NCBI GenBank assembly: GCA_041861885.1 | Contig: JBGVUE010000001.1 | Span: 2,158,001 to 2,222,000, forward strand | Direction of reading: 5' to 3' | DNA length: 64,000 nt | DNA from: Haloimpatiens sp. FM7315 | Lineage (GTDB): Bacteria; Bacillota; Clostridia; Clostridiales; Clostridiaceae | Part shown: piece by piece, positions 20,490 to 29,719 of the stretch | Position numbering within the stretch: the first letter of the stretch is position 1 | Layout: each line of letters starts with the position of its first letter | Position numbers and translations under genes: made by a program | Notes under the pieces: generated by a model | The model's input: the letters and a program-made list of their open reading frames with translations, nothing else | Databases searched by the model: none | What the model was told of the DNA's origin: nothing

Positions 20490-21650
20490 TTATTTTTTAT
20501 TTATATTCTCCGCAATAATTCTTGCTATACATTTTGCAGTTTTCTTTGCTTCTTCCGTTGTATTTACATAAGAACCAAGTTCGATCAAAGCACTATTTGG
20601 GCTTTTATTTTGATTAAAATGCCCAACACCTCCTCCATACTCATATATTTTACGTTTTCTAATTAAATTAGGATATAGCTTATCAGATATTTTAACTAGC
20701 TCATTTGCTAACTTTAAATTGCTTTTATAATTAGAGTTATTTCTCTCTAAAACAAACATATATCTAGCTACCTCTTCTCCATTTACTTTGGTAACTACAG
20801 ATTTTCTGTCACTTATGGAATCTCTGTGTAGATCTATAATAAGCTTAAATTTTCCATATTTTTTTAAGTATTTATCAACTGTTTTACCGGATTCTTTATA
20901 ACAAGTAAGATAAGGATGAACTGTTTTATCATGTATTACCGATATACCATAATTGTTCATAAGCTCATTTGCAAGAACTTCCCCAGCTGCACAAACGTTA
21001 ACGCTTTGATCAGTGCAACTAGCCTTACCTGGTTTATAGCTTTCACAGGTATGAGTATGATATATTAAAATTTCTGGCTTATTAATATCTAATTTTTTCT
21101 TAAGCTTTGGATCATAAACCTTTGATATGGTATTTTCTTTACTCATATCATTTTCTATAATTTCATCATCTTTAAGTTCAAAGGGATTTACTACAACTTC
21201 TGCATCATTGTTATATATATCCTTGTCCTTTGTATCCTCCTTTTCTGAAGAATCCTTTTGATTATTATCACCTTTTTCATTGTTTTCAATTATAGAAATC
21301 TCTTTATTTAAAACAAATTTTGAAAACTCCTCTTTTATACTAGATTTTGAAAAAATACCTTTTTCTTTATAATCACAATTATTAGGTCCTTCGTTAATTA
21401 CTTGTAGTGTTGGCAAAGTAAAATTCAATAATCTTATATAAAAACCAGACTTTACTTTTTCATCCTTTGCAGAGTATGCCTTCACCCATCTAGGAGTCAT
21501 AACAGAGCTTATCAAAAACACCACCATACACAAAATACACATTATGTACTTAAATTTTTTATTAAACATTAAATCAATCTTTCTCATTATTTTTTGTAAT
21601 CCAATTTTATTCCCCCTTTGTTTAGTCTTCTTAATTAAAAACATATTCAA
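20490..21650 (-). CDS. spoIIP: Stage II sporulation protein P
   Basis: Cell-wall hydrolase (amidase and endopeptidase) of the SpoIIDMP machine that thins septal peptidoglycan and drives engulfment. An N-terminal membrane anchor (about residues 36-50) is followed by a variable acidic linker and the catalytic domain with ILIYHTHTCESYKPG, IDLHRDSISDRKS and SPNSALIELGSYVNTTEEA. Length is 386 residues. The exact start is uncertain: AGGGGGAA lies near codon 15, suggesting a shorter protein. It follows gpr, its usual partner. Confidence 0.92.
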   Translation of the reverse strand: MNMFLIKKTKQRGNKIGLQKIMRKIDLMFNKKFKYIMCILCMVVFLISSVMTPRWVKAYSAKDEKVKSGFYIRLLNFTLPTLQVINEGPNNCDYKEKGIFSKSSIKEEFSKFVLNKEISIIENNEKGDNNQKDSSEKEDTKDKDIYNNDAEVVVNPFELKDDEIIENDMSKENTISKVYDPKLKKKLDINKPEILIYHTHTCESYKPGKASCTDQSVNVCAAGEVLANELMNNYGISVIHDKTVHPYLTCYKESGKTVDKYLKKYGKFKLIIDLHRDSISDRKSVVTKVNGEEVARYMFVLERNNSNYKSNLKLANELVKISDKLYPNLIRKRKIYEYGGGVGHFNQNKSPNSALIELGSYVNTTEEAKKTAKCIARIIAENINKK

Positions 21651-21729
21651 AAAGGAGAAAATTTATTACTTTTCAAAATATTGAACAAATTAAAAATAAG
21701 GATTTATAAAAATCCCTATTTTAATTAGT

Positions 21730-22707
21730 CTAATTTAGATACTTATTAATATCTTCTAGTTCAAGTGCAGGTTGAAGGGCTATGTTTATGCCATTTGCAA
21801 TTATTTTTGTTATTGAATCAATAATCATGTCAACTTCTTTAGGTGTTACCATTAAGTTTTCAGAATAAGGCTCTAGTACTTCTTGGATAAGTCTAAACTT
21901 TTCATTTTTATCCAAATCTTTAAGCATGTTATAAAATTTGCTTCCTGTTTCTGATTGTTTTATTAAAGCATCAATTACTAAGTCAATGGTGTCATTGGTA
22001 ACTGTAGCCGCATCTACTACTGTTGGAACACCAACTGCAATCACTGGAACATTTAAAGTTTTTTCACTTAACTCCGCTCTTCTATTTCCAACTCCTGATC
22101 CTGGAGATATTCCCGTACTGCTTATTTGAATAGTGCTATTAACCCTTTGCATTTTTCTAGACGCAAGTGCATCTATACATATTACCAAATTTGGCTTAAT
22201 CTTTTGAACTACGGATTTAACTATCTCACTTGTTTCAATGCCAGTAGTACCTAAAACCCCTGGTGCCAAAGCACATACAGGTCTTACCCCTTCATCGATT
22301 TCATTTGGAACAAGCTCTTTTAAATGCCTTGTTATCATAAGCTGTGACACAACTTTAGGTCCTAAAGCATCTGGAGTTACGCTTTTATTTCCAAGCCCTA
22401 CTACCATAGCTGTCATATTATCATCTAAATTAATCAATGCTGAAAGCTCTTTTGCAAGTACCTTGCTTACAGAATCTTTTATCCCCGAATCATAATGAGC
22501 AAACTTTGGCATATCTATGGTTATATACTTTCCAATAGGTTTACCCATAGCTTTTTCCCCTTCTTCATTTATTATATCTACATTAGTAACTCTTATGTCA
22601 TCTTTGCTGTACTCATTTACTTCAATTCCAGGCATTTCTTTATTGCCATTTTTTTCTTTGTAAAGTTCTCTAGATTCAAGTGCTAAATCTGTCCTTATAC
22701 TAAACAT
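21730..22707 (-). CDS. gpr: Spore germination protease GPR
   Basis: Made in the forespore as a zymogen and activated by self-cleavage; on germination it degrades the small acid-soluble proteins that coat spore DNA. The sequence begins FSIRTDLALESREL, with an acidic propeptide, and contains VVGLGNKSVTPDALGP and GIDALASRK-like text (CIDALASRKMQRV). Length is 325 residues, typical. It diverges from rpsT. A forespore sigma-G promoter is expected upstream, but I could not define one. Confidence 0.95.
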   Translation of the reverse strand: MFSIRTDLALESRELYKEKNGNKEMPGIEVNEYSKDDIRVTNVDIINEEGEKAMGKPIGKYITIDMPKFAHYDSGIKDSVSKVLAKELSALINLDDNMTAMVVGLGNKSVTPDALGPKVVSQLMITRHLKELVPNEIDEGVRPVCALAPGVLGTTGIETSEIVKSVVQKIKPNLVICIDALASRKMQRVNSTIQISSTGISPGSGVGNRRAELSEKTLNVPVIAVGVPTVVDAATVTNDTIDLVIDALIKQSETGSKFYNMLKDLDKNEKFRLIQEVLEPYSENLMVTPKEVDMIIDSITKIIANGINIALQPALELEDINKYLN

Positions 22708-22842
22708 CTTTTTTTCGCCACCTAAGATCTATATTTCATAAATCTTATTAACGAAATTCACCTCCCTGTAAAGTAAAAAAATTTTTAGAAATTTATCGAA
22801 GTATAATTATATTATTCTACAAATATGAGTTTTTATTTATAA

Positions 22843-22882
22843 GTGCAAATAATTGTCTTCTAAAATATGAAATTGTTTGCAC
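22843..22882. repeat. Inverted repeat between gpr and rpsT (1)
   Basis: Twelve-bp arms GTGCAAATAATT and AATTGTTTGCAC with one T/G mismatch, around a 16-base spacer. There is no T tract, so it is not an ordinary terminator. It lies upstream of the rpsT -35 element and could be an operator or a barrier between the divergent genes. Confidence 0.6.
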
Positions 22883-22885
22883 CTA

Positions 22886-22922
22886 CAAGTTCAAAAATTT
22901 AGTCATCGTAAATTTGTACTTG
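22886..22922. repeat. Inverted repeat between gpr and rpsT (2)
   Basis: Arms CAAGT and ACTTG enclose a second pair, AAATTT and AAATTT, with a small asymmetric bulge. Its right arm overlaps the -35 box of the rpsT promoter, so a protein bound here would affect transcription. It is imperfect and AT-rich, so chance is possible. Confidence 0.45.
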
Positions 22923-22948
22923 AAGTAATAAATAATTAATGCTATAAT
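22920..22948 (+). promoter_or_regulatory. Sigma-A promoter for rpsT
   Basis: TTGAAG (22920-22925), exactly 17 bases, then a perfect TATAAT (22943-22948). It points toward rpsT and leaves a 5' leader of about 75 bases. Confidence 0.85.
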
Positions 22949-22958
22949 ATCATTTGTT

Positions 22959-23030
22959 AATACGCAAAGCTCGTATGCAGATTTCCCCAAAACTGCAAGA
23001 CCCTACAAAAGTGCAAGGGGGTGAAAAAGA
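22959..23030 (+). promoter_or_regulatory. rpsT 5' leader with possible ribosome-site pairing
   Basis: The leader holds a small hairpin ATACG-(7)-CGTAT (22962-22978), then TTTCCCC, followed by the ribosome site AAGGGGGTG. TTTCCCC can pair with GGGG of the ribosome site, and TGCA repeats add to the same stem. S20 is known to regulate its own mRNA in Escherichia coli; a similar role here is inference. Confidence 0.35.
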
Positions 23031-23297
23031 ATGGCAAATATTAAGTCAGCTCAAAAAAGAATAAAAGTTATCGAAACTAAAACTCTTAGAAACAAGATGG
23101 TAAAGTCTGCTTTAAAAACTCAAATAAAAAAACTTGAGACTGCTATAGCAGAAAAAAATCTTGAAGCAGCTAAAGTTGAATTTACAGCTACAGCTAAAGC
23201 TTTGGATATGGCTGCATCTAAAGGAATTCTTCATAAAAATAAAGCTGCAAGAAAAAAATCTAGATTAGCAGCAAGATTAAAAGGATTATCTGCTTAA
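23031..23297 (+). CDS. rpsT: 30S ribosomal protein S20
   Basis: Basic all-helical protein of 88 residues, starting [20 protein letters not shown] and ending [14 protein letters not shown], a clear S20. It binds the 5' domain of 16S rRNA. It is one of very few plus-strand genes here, with its own promoter, leader, strong AAGGGGGTG site and terminator, and stands between gpr and holA as in other clostridia. Confidence 0.97.
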   Translation: MANIKSAQKRIKVIETKTLRNKMVKSALKTQIKKLETAIAEKNLEAAKVEFTATAKALDMAASKGILHKNKAARKKSRLAARLKGLSA

Positions 23298-23304
23298 TAA
23301 TAAT

Positions 23305-23335
23305 TAAACCGGTGTACTCACCGGTTTATTATTTT
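23305..23335 (+). terminator. Terminator after rpsT
   Basis: Perfect stem TAAACCGGTG / CACCGGTTTA with a TACT loop, followed by TTATTTTTA. It is a strong Rho-independent terminator immediately after rpsT. Confidence 0.93.
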
Positions 23336-23344
23336 TATAAAATA

Positions 23345-24380
23345 TTAAATTACCATAATGCTAGTAATCAAAAGTTCAATTTCTACTTTTTTATCAACTG
23401 AAGAACTTTTTATTCTCTCCTCAGACTCTAGACACAAATCCAGTATTTTTTTAACCTTTCTTTCTTAAATTTTCCACTTTGTTTTATTAAGTTGTCACAT
23501 ACATAGGGATTTAATTTTAATTTTCTGACCAAACCATCTTTATCAAAGCCGTCCTCAATGCCAAGCTTAATTCTTAAAATCAAATTAAACTGTCTTTCTA
23601 TCATACTAATTATCATAGGTATGGCCTCACCACGGTATATAAGCTCATTTAATACATCTAAAGCGTCTTTTATTTTAAGACTAGAAAGTGCATCCACTAA
23701 ATTAAATATATCATTTTCTTTTCTCTGAGGCATTATATCTTCAATGTCCTTTTTTGAATGTCCCTTCCCTCTGTAAAAGCACAAAGCTTATCTACTTCAT
23801 TTTCAATTACATTCATATTGTTATCTACTATAGAACAAAAATAACTTAAATCACTTCTTTCAATTTTCTTATCTCTTTTATCAAAAAATACTTTAACCCT
23901 TTTTTGAAGCTCCAATCCTCTTAATTTATCTACTTTGCAAGCACATACTTCTTTAATTGAGGATAGTTTATTAAAATAATTTGAAGGCTTCTCCCTTGAA
24001 TTATCAAAAATATAATACATTATAAGTATTGAATGTGGAGGAATATTTTTTAGGTAATCCTTAAGTTTACTTTTAAATATTTTGTCCTCTGATTTTTCTT
24101 TTTCTTTCTTTAAAAAATCAAAATTATACACCTCAACAATTTTTCTTTCACTCATAAAAGGTAAAGTTTCACAGGCATTAATTATTGTATCTGCGGATTC
24201 TATTTTATTTCCTTCCATTTTTATGTAATTAAATTCCATAAAATTATCTTTTAAAACCAATGATTTTATTTTATCCACTATATCTTTTATTAGCTTAATA
24301 TCTATACCGCAAAACAAATATACACTATTTAATTTTCCTTCTTTAAGCTGCTTTTCTAAATCAACATACCTAATATTCAT
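23345..24380 (-). CDS. holA: DNA polymerase III delta subunit (two frame breaks)
   Basis: Clamp-loader delta subunit that opens the sliding clamp ring. The AAA+-like N-terminal part starts MNIRYVDLEKQL and includes VYLFCGID; the C-terminal collar domain includes IYRGEAIPMIISMIERQFNLI. The frame breaks at the A6 run near 23752 and at an A run near 23450, each missing one A; the restored tail ends in VEIELLITSIMVI. I use ATG 24378-24380, preceded by GGGAGAG. It lies 100 bases after the short comEC. Confidence 0.9.
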
Positions 24381-24479
24381 AGCTTTCTCTCCCAAACTTT
24401 TTATATTAATTCATAAATTATCACAATAACTTAAAATATGCAAATTAAATTCTTTTTTAAAAAAACTTCAACCTAAGGT

Positions 24480-25777
24480 TTAATAACTATCCCTTGTACT
24501 AATTATACTTTTTAACAAAATATAATGTATATAAAACCCAGTTAATGATAAACCATAAAAAGTATTTAGTTTGACATTAGGAAGACTTAAAGCTAGTAAT
24601 ATTCTACTTCCCCCTTCTATGGCCAAAAGTATGGGATATAAAATATAGCAAAAAACTCTAAATAGTTTATCTATAAATATGCTAACTAAAGTTACATTTC
24701 CAAGAATTATGGTTATAGAATACATTGGCATTAAAAAAACATTTCCAAGCAAAAAGCTTATACTTACATCTTTTAAAGTAAAAGCCATATAAGGCATAGA
24801 AAAAACTTGAGCGCTAAAGCACATTGAAATTCCTTCATTTAGCATCTTGGGAAGCCTATATAAGCACCTGTTTATTTTTTTATAATACAAAAGTATGCCA
24901 AGGGTTGAAAGAAAAGATAAATTAAACCCTATATCTAGAATATAGTAGGGTTTTAAAGCCAAAAGTACCATACCAGCCAAGCAAAGGGCACTTATAGCAT
25001 CATAGCTCTTATACATTCCCTTAGAAAGCTTTAAAATAACTATCATAATGTATGCCCTTATAGCTGAGGCTTTATTACCAGTAAAGATAACATACACTAA
25101 AGCAATTAAAGGAGACATTTTTCCAAATATTAATTCTATAACCTTATAAACTATACAAATATGAAAACCTGAAACAGACAGCACATGTACTATACCTATC
25201 CTACTGTACTCTTTTTTATTTTCATAAGATATATACTTATCCTCTCCGCAGCAAAGGGCAAGTACTACTGAAGCTTTTTCTTTGCCTAGTATTTTGCTAT
25301 ACTTTTCATAGGCACTTTCTTTAAATTCATATATTTTGCATATAAAATCCCTTTCATTAGCTTTATAATCATTTACATAATAGCTTCCGATTATTCCCTT
25401 TTCATATATAGATCCACTTTTGTAATTCCCTTTAAGACTTACCTTCATTCCTTCTTTTAAGTTTTTAACCTTTCCCTTTAGCAGAATTTTTCTTCCTTTA
25501 AAACTTCCGACGTAGCTGTAACAATCCTTTTCCTTTACCCTTACAGTTATATTTCCGTTAATTCTTATATTAAAATACAAATTAAAAAATAATAATCCCA
25601 TAAGTAAAAACATAATATTAATCACAAAAATCTCTTATCCTCTAAGGTAAAAAAGAAGGGTATTAATATTACCAAAAATAAAGTTATACAAAGAAAATAG
25701 CTTGTAGTTGATATTATAAAACCAATACCCCCAAGAACAATAAAAAATAAATAATAAACTAATGGTCTATTGTACAA
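24480..25777 (-). CDS. comEC: Short ComEC/Rec2 competence membrane protein (one frame break)
   Basis: ComEC forms the inner-membrane channel for single-stranded DNA during uptake. This protein of about 432 residues has the N-terminal membrane helices, the OB-like DUF4131 region (about residues 50-130) and the Competence helix bundle with VLALCCGEDKYIS, GIVHVLSVSGFHI and KASAIRAYIM. The C-terminal metallo-beta-lactamase-like domain of full ComEC is absent: the gene stops and holA follows. The start is TTG 25775-25777 after GGGGAGGTG. One T is missing near 25618. It is 51 bases downstream of the P-type ATPase-like gene. Confidence 0.88.
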
Positions 25778-25828
25778 AAAAACACCTCCCCTTACATCTT
25801 TGACATAAAAGAAGGTATTATATAAGTT

Positions 25829-28288
25829 TTAAAATAAAAATACTAAAAAACTTAAAAAAATATTTATTAGCACTAAAAAATTAGCAGTTTTACTTTCAAA
25901 AACATATTTATAACGATTTGAGAAAACAAATACAAATATACTTATAAATAAATTTAAAATAATAAAAGAAATCTGTTCTTTATAATTTGTAAATCTGCCT
26001 TTTAAAATACTAGTTATAACTAAAGTAGCTAATCCATAAATTATAGACCTTACATGGGTGCTTCTTATGAAGGAACCATCATTTATCCTTTCACCTTGAT
26101 ATACATAATCCATATATTTACCTTGTTTAAATAGGGCTAATAAAATTAGGTTTAAACCTACAAGGTTTAAATAAAACAAAGAATAATAGGGAAGTGTCAA
26201 GGTTTTATTTATTAGATAATCTCCTAAAATATATGTTCCCTCACACAAAACTGCGTTTAAAACAAATATAAATGCAGTGTCAAAAAACAATTTCATTGCC
26301 TTACTTATTTTTAAAACTTCTTTAAAATTGTATAGATTAAACTCCTCCATAAAAACATCGGAAATCTTTTTAATAGTATAACTACAATTTTTACCTGTAC
26401 CAATGGAAACCTTACAATAGTTAAGGAAAGCTAAATCCTTTAAATTATTACCATACATGGCTATGTTATATCCTATATTTTTTAAAGCCTTTGCTATTTT
26501 AGATTTAGAAGATGAATCTACATTTGACAGAATATTAACCTTTGCAATATTATTATTAAGCTCCTCTTCATTCATGTAATTAACCTCTACCCCAGAAAGC
26601 ACACCGTCTATTTTAGTTATTAGTTTTAGCTTCTTTCCAAGTGAATAAGCCGTTAATTTATTATCTTTTGTCATAATAATTGGTTTTATACAATTGAGTT
26701 TATAATACTCTAATTCTTCTTTATAGCTTTTATTTAATGGATTATGAAAGGCCAAAAGTCCTTCAAAAACCAAGTTACTCTCTATGTTCTCATTTAGACT
26801 GGGTTCATAACTAAATGCCCTTGTTGCTATAGCAAATATATTTAAACATTCACCGCACATACTAATGTTAGCATTTTTTATATTAATTACATCTTCTTTT
26901 GTAAGTTGCCTTTCTACACCATTTATTCTAATATGAGTACATCTCTCTAAAATATACTCTAATGATCCTTTTATGTTTGCTCTGTAATTCCCCTCAATCT
27001 TATTAATAGTATTTTTTATCTTTCTCTCAGAATCAAAAGGAATTTCAAAAATTCTAGGATAAGCTAAATCCAGTTGATTTTTTGACACATTGTAGGTATT
27101 ACAAAATTTTATTAATTCTATGTCTTCCAGCTCTCCCTTTCCTTCACCAGTAGATTTATTGTAACTACTATTGCTACATAAAAGTCCTATGGAGAAAAGC
27201 CTTTTGGTGTCTTCATCTATCTCATAACTAACGTCATTCACATCTACAACTGTATTATTTATTAAAATTTTTTTAAGTTCCATGGTTTTTTCGGATAAGG
27301 TTCCTATTTTTTCAAAAGCCACCATAGAAATATCACAAATTTTATAAATTGAAGATGTATTTTTAATGAATATATTTTTCTTTTTCAATTTCTTAAGGGT
27401 ATATACATATATAAGATTTATAGATATCAAAAAAGTCTGGAAAGTTCCTATAATTATTAAATATTTATAAACTTCCCTTACAGTATCAAATTTGTTTTTA
27501 TTAGAACAATCCATAGCAAAAGCTAAAAATATAAAAACTAAAAAATAAATGCTTAAAGTATTTAACGCTTTGCTGAGCTTTTGCTTATAAAAATCTTCTT
27601 CTACATTCTTTTTTGAAAGCATGTTAAATATTTTTCCTGCGTTAGAGTCCATACCTGTAGCAACAACTACACCAAACCCCTCCCCTTCTTTAACGTAAGA
27701 GGATCTAAATAACATATTTTTCATTTCGGATAAGGGAATATCTCTCTCCTCAATCCTTGTTTCGTATTTTTCAACTAAATAATTTTCCCCTGTTACGGCA
27801 CCTTCCTTTACCTTTAAACCAGTACTTTTAATTATTCTAATATCTGCTGGGACAATATTGCCTTTACATAAAAAAACTATATCCCCTACTACAACATCTT
27901 CAGAAGCTATAGTTAAGTCTCTGCCATTTCTAAGCACATGAACATTATAATAATTAAACTTATCTATTTCTTTTAGTCCTTTATACTTGTTATTTTCATG
28001 AACAATCAAAAAAAACATATCTCCAATAAAAAACAAGAGTCCCAAAGATAATAATAAATAACTTTTTTCATACATTAAAAAAAGATTAGTTAAAACCAAA
28101 ACACATAGCCATAGATTTTTAAATTGCTGTAAAAATAATATAAATAAATTTTTTGCTTTAGGTTTTTCTATTTTATTACTTCCATTTTTTTCTCTAGACT
28201 CTTCTACTTGTCCATCCCTAAGGCCAAAAGAACTATCGCTTTTTAGATTTTTCACTACATAATTCCATGTATAATTATACCATTCCAT
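25829..28288 (-). CDS. Catalytically degenerate P2-type ATPase homologue
   Basis: Intact 819-residue membrane protein with the layout of a Ca2+-type (P2) pump: N-terminal motif GLRDGQVEESREKNGSN, membrane pairs at about 48-95 and 245-300, an actuator domain with VTGEN (165-169), a nucleotide domain with IPFDSERKI and KGSLEYIL (440-447), and six C-terminal helices. The phosphorylation motif DKTGT is EKIGT (326-330), so the aspartate that forms the phospho-enzyme is Glu. TGD is TKD (540-542), GDGxND is GNNLKD (613-618), and the membrane PEGLP is TFQTF. ATP may still bind, but normal pumping looks impossible. The frame is unbroken although neighbours carry indels, so the gene is kept. It precedes comEC; its role is unknown. 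Confidence 0.85.
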   Translation of the reverse strand: MEWYNYTWNYVVKNLKSDSSFGLRDGQVEESREKNGSNKIEKPKAKNLFILFLQQFKNLWLCVLVLTNLFLMYEKSYLLLSLGLLFFIGDMFFLIVHENNKYKGLKEIDKFNYYNVHVLRNGRDLTIASEDVVVGDIVFLCKGNIVPADIRIIKSTGLKVKEGAVTGENYLVEKYETRIEERDIPLSEMKNMLFRSSYVKEGEGFGVVVATGMDSNAGKIFNMLSKKNVEEDFYKQKLSKALNTLSIYFLVFIFLAFAMDCSNKNKFDTVREVYKYLIIIGTFQTFLISINLIYVYTLKKLKKKNIFIKNTSSIYKICDISMVAFEKIGTLSEKTMELKKILINNTVVDVNDVSYEIDEDTKRLFSIGLLCSNSSYNKSTGEGKGELEDIELIKFCNTYNVSKNQLDLAYPRIFEIPFDSERKIKNTINKIEGNYRANIKGSLEYILERCTHIRINGVERQLTKEDVINIKNANISMCGECLNIFAIATRAFSYEPSLNENIESNLVFEGLLAFHNPLNKSYKEELEYYKLNCIKPIIMTKDNKLTAYSLGKKLKLITKIDGVLSGVEVNYMNEEELNNNIAKVNILSNVDSSSKSKIAKALKNIGYNIAMYGNNLKDLAFLNYCKVSIGTGKNCSYTIKKISDVFMEEFNLYNFKEVLKISKAMKLFFDTAFIFVLNAVLCEGTYILGDYLINKTLTLPYYSLFYLNLVGLNLILLALFKQGKYMDYVYQGERINDGSFIRSTHVRSIIYGLATLVITSILKGRFTNYKEQISFIILNLFISIFVFVFSNRYKYVFESKTANFLVLINIFLSFLVFLF

Positions 28289-28612
28289 AGTCTATTCCTT
28301 CCCTTATATGTAAAGGCTCCATACATATAACATTTTTCTACAAAGTTTGATTCTATATTTAATTATATTAAAAAATTTATTTTACCAAATAATAATCGTA
28401 TATTTATACTTTTCCTTTAACTAAAATACAGTAGTTATATAAATTTATTCTTAAAGCCAATGTTATTTTCCAATTTTTATTCCATTTATTTCTTTAATCT
28501 AAATTTTTGTTATGCTTTTTCTAAATATTATAGCATTTATTTTAATAATTAATTATAATATTATAGATAAATTATATTATAAACTTATTTTTATATAAAA
28601 AAGGAGCGTGCT
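28289..28612. other. Divergent intergenic region
   Basis: AT-rich DNA between the P-type ATPase-like gene (minus) and the flavin reductase gene (plus); it must hold both promoters. A possible plus-strand promoter is TTGTTA, 16 bases, TATAGC near 28507-28534. AAGGGAAGGA before 28288 and AAAGGAG before 28613 are ribosome sites. I see no RNA gene, repeat or further coding sequence. Confidence 0.5.
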
Positions 28613-29193
28613 ATGTCAAAAGAAGTTTTAAAAGGAAGTGCTATGCTAAACCCAGTACCTGTAGTACTTGTTACTTCCAAAAATAAAGATAATAAAGTAA
28701 ATGTATTTACTGTAGGCTGGATAGGAACTGCAGCAACTAGGCCTCCTATGATAACTGTAGCTATAAGAAAAGAGAGATTGTCTTATGATTACATAAAAAG
28801 TACAGGAGAATTTGTAGTAAATCTACCTTCAAAAGATATGACTAAAATAGTAGATTTTTGTGGAGTTCGCTCAGGAAGAGATGTGGATAAAATTGAAAAA
28901 TTTAATTTAGAACTAAGCCCTTCTGAAAAAATCAGCGTACCTATTATAGATGCTTGTCCAATAGCCCTTGAGTGCAAAGTAAAATCTATTATTCCTTTAG
29001 GTTCTCATGATTTATTCTTAGCTGAAATTTTATCAGTTCATGTAGACAAAGCACTAATTGACGCTAAAGGAAAAATTCACTACGAAAAAGCTAATTTAAT
29101 AAACTATTGTCATGGGGAATACTATCCTATGAATCAAAAATCAATTGGGAAATTTGGATTTTCTGTGCAGAAAAAAAGAAAACAAAAAAGTAA
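28613..29193 (+). CDS. Flavin reductase-like / flavoredoxin family protein (one frame break)
   Basis: FMN-binding split-barrel protein of about 193 residues. Typical family text: GSAMLNPVPVVLVTSKN, FTVGWIGTAATRPPM, SYDYIKSTGEFVVNLP and IALECKVKSIIPLGSHDLFLAEI. It probably binds FMN and moves electrons or reduces flavin in the cytoplasm; the partner is unknown. The literal frame runs on through the terminator; adding one A in the A7 run at 29171-29177 brings the natural stop to 29191-29193, right at the terminator stem. It has AAAGGAG as ribosome site and is transcribed alone. Confidence 0.85.
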
Positions 29194-29217
29194 CGGACAG
29201 TATCTGTTACTTTTTTA
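29186..29217 (+). terminator. Terminator between flavin reductase and NifX-like genes
   Basis: Nine-bp stem AAAAGTAAC / GTTACTTTT with an 11-base loop, followed by TTATTTTTA on the plus strand. It serves the convergent genes on both sides and includes the corrected stop of the flavin reductase gene. Confidence 0.85.
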
Positions 29218-29226
29218 TTTTTATTA

Positions 29227-29601
29227 TTATAATTTTTTCAAACCTTCATTAGAAGCATGGGCATGATGATGACTGCATAAAACTTTTTTATCTTTAAGCT
29301 CTCCTTTTAGGTACTCTTCAACTACAGATTCAACAGATCCTTTAGCACCTCTTATAACTTTAAATCCTTTTTCTATTAAAGGTTTATAAGCTCCTTCGCC
29401 TATTCCACCTGTAATTACTACTTCTACGCCTTCATTATTAAGAAATTCTGCAAGTCCCTCATGATTATGTTGTAGAGTTTCTGTAGATACCTCTTTAATA
29501 TTTACTATTCTATTTTCTTCTAATTCAATTACTGCAAAATTTTTGCTTTTACCAAAATGCTGATTTAATAATTCTCCCTCTTTAGGCATTGCTATTTTCA
29601 T
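29227..29601 (-). CDS. NifX/NafY-type dinitrogenase cofactor-binding family protein
   Basis: Protein of 124 residues with the NifB/NifX fold: KIAMPKEGELLNQHFGKSKN at the start and EVVITGGIGEGAY in the middle. The C-terminus is rich in metal ligands, CSHHHAHA. Members bind iron-sulfur or FeMo-type clusters, but many stand-alone clostridial copies have no tie to nitrogenase, and no nif gene is near. A small metal or iron-sulfur carrier is the best guess. The frame is intact; GGGAGAAAAT precedes the ATG. Confidence 0.85.
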   Translation of the reverse strand: MKIAMPKEGELLNQHFGKSKNFAVIELEENRIVNIKEVSTETLQHNHEGLAEFLNNEGVEVVITGGIGEGAYKPLIEKGFKVIRGAKGSVESVVEEYLKGELKDKKVLCSHHHAHASNEGLKKL

Positions 29602-29719
29602 ATTATTTTCTCCCTTCAGTTTAAAAATTATATGATTATTTTTTAAACTTTACATTTAATATTATAATTTATATCTTTTTTTTAATGCTGGAAATTTTTA
29701 TATATTAAAATTATATTAT

